Origin: an uncultured Prevotellaceae bacterium
GTDB lineage: Bacteria; Bacteroidota; Bacteroidia; Bacteroidales; Bacteroidaceae
DNA length: 51,918 bases
Direction of reading: 5' to 3'
Assembly (NCBI GenBank): GCA_937891085.1
Contig: CALAEY010000108.1
Span: forward strand, 1 to 51,918
Notes under the pieces: generated by a model
Seen by the model: only the letters and a program-made list of their open reading frames with translations
Told to the model about the DNA's origin: nothing
The model's database searches: none
Made by a program: the position numbers and the translations under genes
Shown here: in pieces, positions 49,101 through 51,918 of the stretch
Layout of the letters: the number at the start of each line of letters is the position of its first letter
How positions within the stretch are numbered: position 1 is the first letter of the stretch

Positions 49101-51918
49101 TTATCTACTCCCCACAAGGAATTGCAGGATGCCTGCCATGATGGAGGCGCGTTCGCTTTCCTTGGTGATGCTTTCGAATGGGAAGCCCATGGAGAAGGTG
49201 CGATAGTCACTGCCACCGTATGCCACGGCTGCAGAGAAGTTGTTGGCGGTGTAGGTCATGGCTGCAAAGGCGGGATCTACGGCTTCTATGACATCGGCAC
49301 TCACTACGGGGTATTGCGTCTCATTGAGCCAGGCAGGGATAGATACGGTGCGTCCCATGCCTTTGATGCCATGTTCTGGCGCCTCTGTGCGTACGGAGAG
49401 AGGATAGGTGTACTTCAGCATGGTGCGGGCAAACTCTTGTTCCTCTGCTGATTGCATGTCGCTACCAATGTAGGCTCCACTTACCAGCACATTGCCACCT
49501 CCCGTCATGTAGGCAGTGAGGATTTGGCGCATCTTAGCGCGGAATGTCTTATAAGGTACTCCATTCAGTGGAAAGGTCTTAGAATCAGCCTTTTCCAAGC
49601 CGAGGATAAGGTCTATCACTTCATAGCCACCAGGGCCTATCAGTTGGTCTTCAAAGGCACGGGCACTGCAAGAGGTGAAGCTGTAAGTCGCAGCACTCTT
49701 GATGGCCTTGCCATGAATGTAGGGATAATCGAAACTATTGCCAGCGTAGGGGTGTCCCTCCAATTCACTGCCGCTTACGCCCCAGTTCTCTCCACGAGCC
49801 TTGCGATCAAAGTTTCGCTGGATACCTCCTAAGGAGGTGTTGTAGTGGTAGGCCACGCCTGGATCTTGGCGTAGGTCGAATCCGCCTTCTGATTCCGTGT
49901 TCACTTGGGCAGGTCCGCTCAGACGGTTGAAACCATTGATGACGAGCACTCGATGCTGCTCTTGGCTCGACTTCATGGCACAGAGCACCTCGCTAGGGAA
50001 GCTCTCTCCGCCATCATTGAGGGCAGCCACCTTGAAGGAGTAGATCATATCTGGCTGTATCTCCATGGTGAAACGCGGCTCTTCTACGATGATGCCATTG
50101 TCGAAATCACCTTCCCCAATGCGGGTATAGACGATGTAGCGACTGGCGATGGCATCGGGTTCCAGCGGGTCGTCAGTAGGTTGCCAAGTGAGTAGAAGCG
50201 TGTTCTCTCGCTCTCCAAAACGGATGGCGAAGTGGTCCACTGGCAAGGGCTGCACCACAAAACGCTCTCCACGCTGATTGCTTAGGAAGCGGAGGATGCC
50301 TTTGTAGAGGGCACGGGCCATGGTGAACTTGATGTTAGGGTCGTGTCCATAGATCAGGTCGCCAAAGTTCTGGTGCGACATGGTTTCGATGATGGCGGAG
50401 GTAGTCCGTGGCACACGCGTCTCGCTGTAGTTACGATCCCAGATATAGCGACGGTTCCATGTAGGGATGAAGCGAGTGCGAAGGTCGCTTACCAGCTGCG
50501 TCTGTACCATATCTGCCAAGTCGCGTGAAGCCAGGCGTGATCTGCCACTGCCAAGGAGTCCGTCATTAAACTCGGAGGTGGCAATGGCGAGGGTGCCGAT
50601 AATGGTGTCTTGGTGATTGAAGCCTGCGTCGCTGTGTATAGCCAAGCTCAGTTCGAAAGGCACACGGGCTCCCTCCTGATCGGGATTGAAGATAGAACCG
50701 CCTGAGAGGTAGTTCTGTATCCAAGAGCGGGAGTTGATGTCGTCTGTATAGTCATTGTTGCGCCCTTTCTCCGTATAGACGCTGTCTGGCATGCCTGCCC
50801 ACTGCCCCCAATAGCGGGCCCCTTCCAAGTAGCGAGGCAGCTCGCTGAGGTGCCCGTCACGACTGATGTTTCCCATGCCTCCGCCAAAGCGTACAGCATC
50901 AGCTGTCACCACGCCTTTCTCATTGCTCTTATTGCTCAGCACCACCTTATTGTCATCGCTCTTGCCTTTCTCGAAGCGGAAGGTGCCGAGGTACACCCAA
51001 GTGCCGCCACCCATCTGCTGATTGACCTCAAACTCTGTGGTGATGCCGCTGTGAATCACTTGGTAGTGGGCATGGTCAATGCTGGTAGGCATGGTCTGGT
51101 ATGACACATAGACGGCATACTCGCCCTCCTCTGGGACGTCAGGTATCCATTCGGCTGTGGCATTGCCTCTGCGATCTGTCTCTATATAATGGGCTGTGCC
51201 TTGCTGAAACGGATTCTGCGTGGTATAGATGCGTTGTCGCTGTGCGAAACCTGGGAACGAAGCAAGGCTCCATTTAGTGAGTCCTTCGGAGGTCTCTTGG
51301 TAGGTGGAGTTGAGCCCGCTGCCAGAAAGATTGCCATCATTGTCCACCACTACCTCATGCGTCTGAATGTCACGTTCACGTGGAGTAAACACGATGGCAC
51401 CTGCATTCTGCAGCATGGGGATGAGGTAGGGCAGCACGATGCTCTGTGTGAAGAGGTCCTCTGTGGTCGTGAAGAGACGCGGACGCTGCCAGCGCCACTC
51501 TTTCCTGTTATCCCAATACTTGCCGTGGCTCTGGGCGATGGAGAGGTGCTTATTCTCCAGTCCAAAACGTGCCAGATAAGGCTTGGAGGCATTGCGTACC
51601 CACGGCTTGCCTTGATAGATGAGGTCGGTATAAAGGCGGTCCTTGATGCGATTTTCATTGTAATAATTAGGTATCAGGCTGTCGATGGGGTAGGGACCTG
51701 CATAGATTTTGGTCTTGAAAGCACGCAGGGGCTCTGGAATCAGCGCATTCACACTGTCGTAGAGGACCTTCACGTTGTGCTGGCGCAGAGGCTGCGTACC
51801 CAGTCGGCTGGAGTAAATGGCTATTTGTCGCTTGGGGTAGTCTATCAGCAGACTGTCTGTCTTCACGCCCACCAACTTGATCTCATCGGCTTGGGAGCGG
51901 GTGAAATAATCGTTGAGC
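49101..51918 (-). CDS. Amidase_3-like protein split by a golvesin-type domain, with FnIII (partial)
   Basis: The reverse frame stays open to the last base of the window, so the N-terminus is missing. About 939 residues are seen. Peptidoglycan amidase (N-acetylmuramoyl-L-alanine amidase, Amidase_3) motifs are in two pieces. The first holds LSIAQSHGKYW and TTEDLFTQSIVLPYLIP; the second holds FELSLAIHSDAG and TSAIIETMSHQNFGD. Between them lies a golvesin-type domain (ATAEWIPDVPEEGEYAVYVS to VVTADAVRFGG). A fibronectin-III-like region (TLLLTWQ to KVAALNDGGES) and a gene-specific C-terminal part (GASGxYIGSD-like) follow. Relatives are often annotated xanthan lyase; an amidase function is better supported here. 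Confidence 0.75.
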   Translation of the reverse strand, partial: LNDYFTRSQADEIKLVGVKTDSLLIDYPKRQIAIYSSRLGTQPLRQHNVKVLYDSVNALIPEPLRAFKTKIYAGPYPIDSLIPNYYNENRIKDRLYTDLIYQGKPWVRNASKPYLARFGLENKHLSIAQSHGKYWDNRKEWRWQRPRLFTTTEDLFTQSIVLPYLIPMLQNAGAIVFTPRERDIQTHEVVVDNDGNLSGSGLNSTYQETSEGLTKWSLASFPGFAQRQRIYTTQNPFQQGTAHYIETDRRGNATAEWIPDVPEEGEYAVYVSYQTMPTSIDHAHYQVIHSGITTEFEVNQQMGGGTWVYLGTFRFEKGKSDDNKVVLSNKSNEKGVVTADAVRFGGGMGNISRDGHLSELPRYLEGARYWGQWAGMPDSVYTEKGRNNDYTDDINSRSWIQNYLSGGSIFNPDQEGARVPFELSLAIHSDAGFNHQDTIIGTLAIATSEFNDGLLGSGRSRLASRDLADMVQTQLVSDLRTRFIPTWNRRYIWDRNYSETRVPRTTSAIIETMSHQNFGDLIYGHDPNIKFTMARALYKGILRFLSNQRGERFVVQPLPVDHFAIRFGERENTLLLTWQPTDDPLEPDAIASRYIVYTRIGEGDFDNGIIVEEPRFTMEIQPDMIYSFKVAALNDGGESFPSEVLCAMKSSQEQHRVLVINGFNRLSGPAQVNTESEGGFDLRQDPGVAYHYNTSLGGIQRNFDRKARGENWGVSGSELEGHPYAGNSFDYPYIHGKAIKSAATYSFTSCSARAFEDQLIGPGGYEVIDLILGLEKADSKTFPLNGVPYKTFRAKMRQILTAYMTGGGNVLVSGAYIGSDMQSAEEQEFARTMLKYTYPLSVRTEAPEHGIKGMGRTVSIPAWLNETQYPVVSADVIEAVDPAFAAMTYTANNFSAAVAYGGSDYRTFSMGFPFESITKESERASIMAGILQFLVGSR

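Overview
The window looks like a chromosomal segment of a Bacteroidales bacterium, most likely Prevotella or a close relative. The evidence is SusC/SusD glycan-uptake genes, promoters of the TTTG-N19/20-TAnnTTTG type, a tmRNA whose tag reads GENNYALAA, NVEALA, DUF4831 and PqqD-like genes, and a Bacteroidetes-type (subtype iii) type VI secretion system. The genus is an inference; no rRNA is present.

Positions 1-5100 hold ordinary chromosomal genes: the tail of an unknown gene, a PqqD-like protein, a NVEALA peptide overlapping a beta-propeller lipoprotein, and a leftward group (threonine aldolase, lactonase-fold lipoprotein, DUF4831). The tmRNA gene ssrA follows at 5142-5539. Positions 5635-17210 form a polysaccharide-utilisation region: a GH53 endo-galactanase with its own promoter, a susC-susD-susE-susF run ending in a strong terminator, then a separately promoted SusG-like GH13 alpha-amylase.

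Positions about 17600-47658 are the striking part: 26 genes on one strand, tightly packed, headed by a NusG-like (UpxY/LoaP-type) antiterminator. The T6SS core is present: ClpV, TssB, TssC, two Hcp proteins, VgrG, a PAAR-like tip, a candidate effector, TssG-like, TssK-like, TssE, TssF, and a GH73-LysM peptidoglycan hydrolase. A PpkA-type kinase, an FHA domain and a PP2C phosphatase suggest control by threonine phosphorylation. TssJ, TssL and TssM are absent and I could not recognise TssN-TssR. Their place is taken by four secreted or membrane-anchored proteins.

Embedded between the effector block and the baseplate block is what looks like a complete ubiquitin-like conjugation pathway. It has a ubiquitin-like protein ending in glycine, an E2 with the HPN and catalytic-Cys signature, an E1/ThiF-type enzyme, a membrane-anchored JAMM protease, and a membrane protein joining a vWA-like domain, a RING-H2-like zinc site and an FHA domain. 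The simplest model is that a Ubl is attached to, and removed from, a T6SS structural or envelope component (or a cargo) at the inner membrane, with phosphorylation as a second layer of control. That model is inference; the domain calls are read from motifs.

After the operon come a DUF4143 AAA ATPase gene with its own promoter, and on the reverse strand a large N-acetylmuramoyl-L-alanine amidase-like protein split by a golvesin-type domain, which runs off the end of the window.
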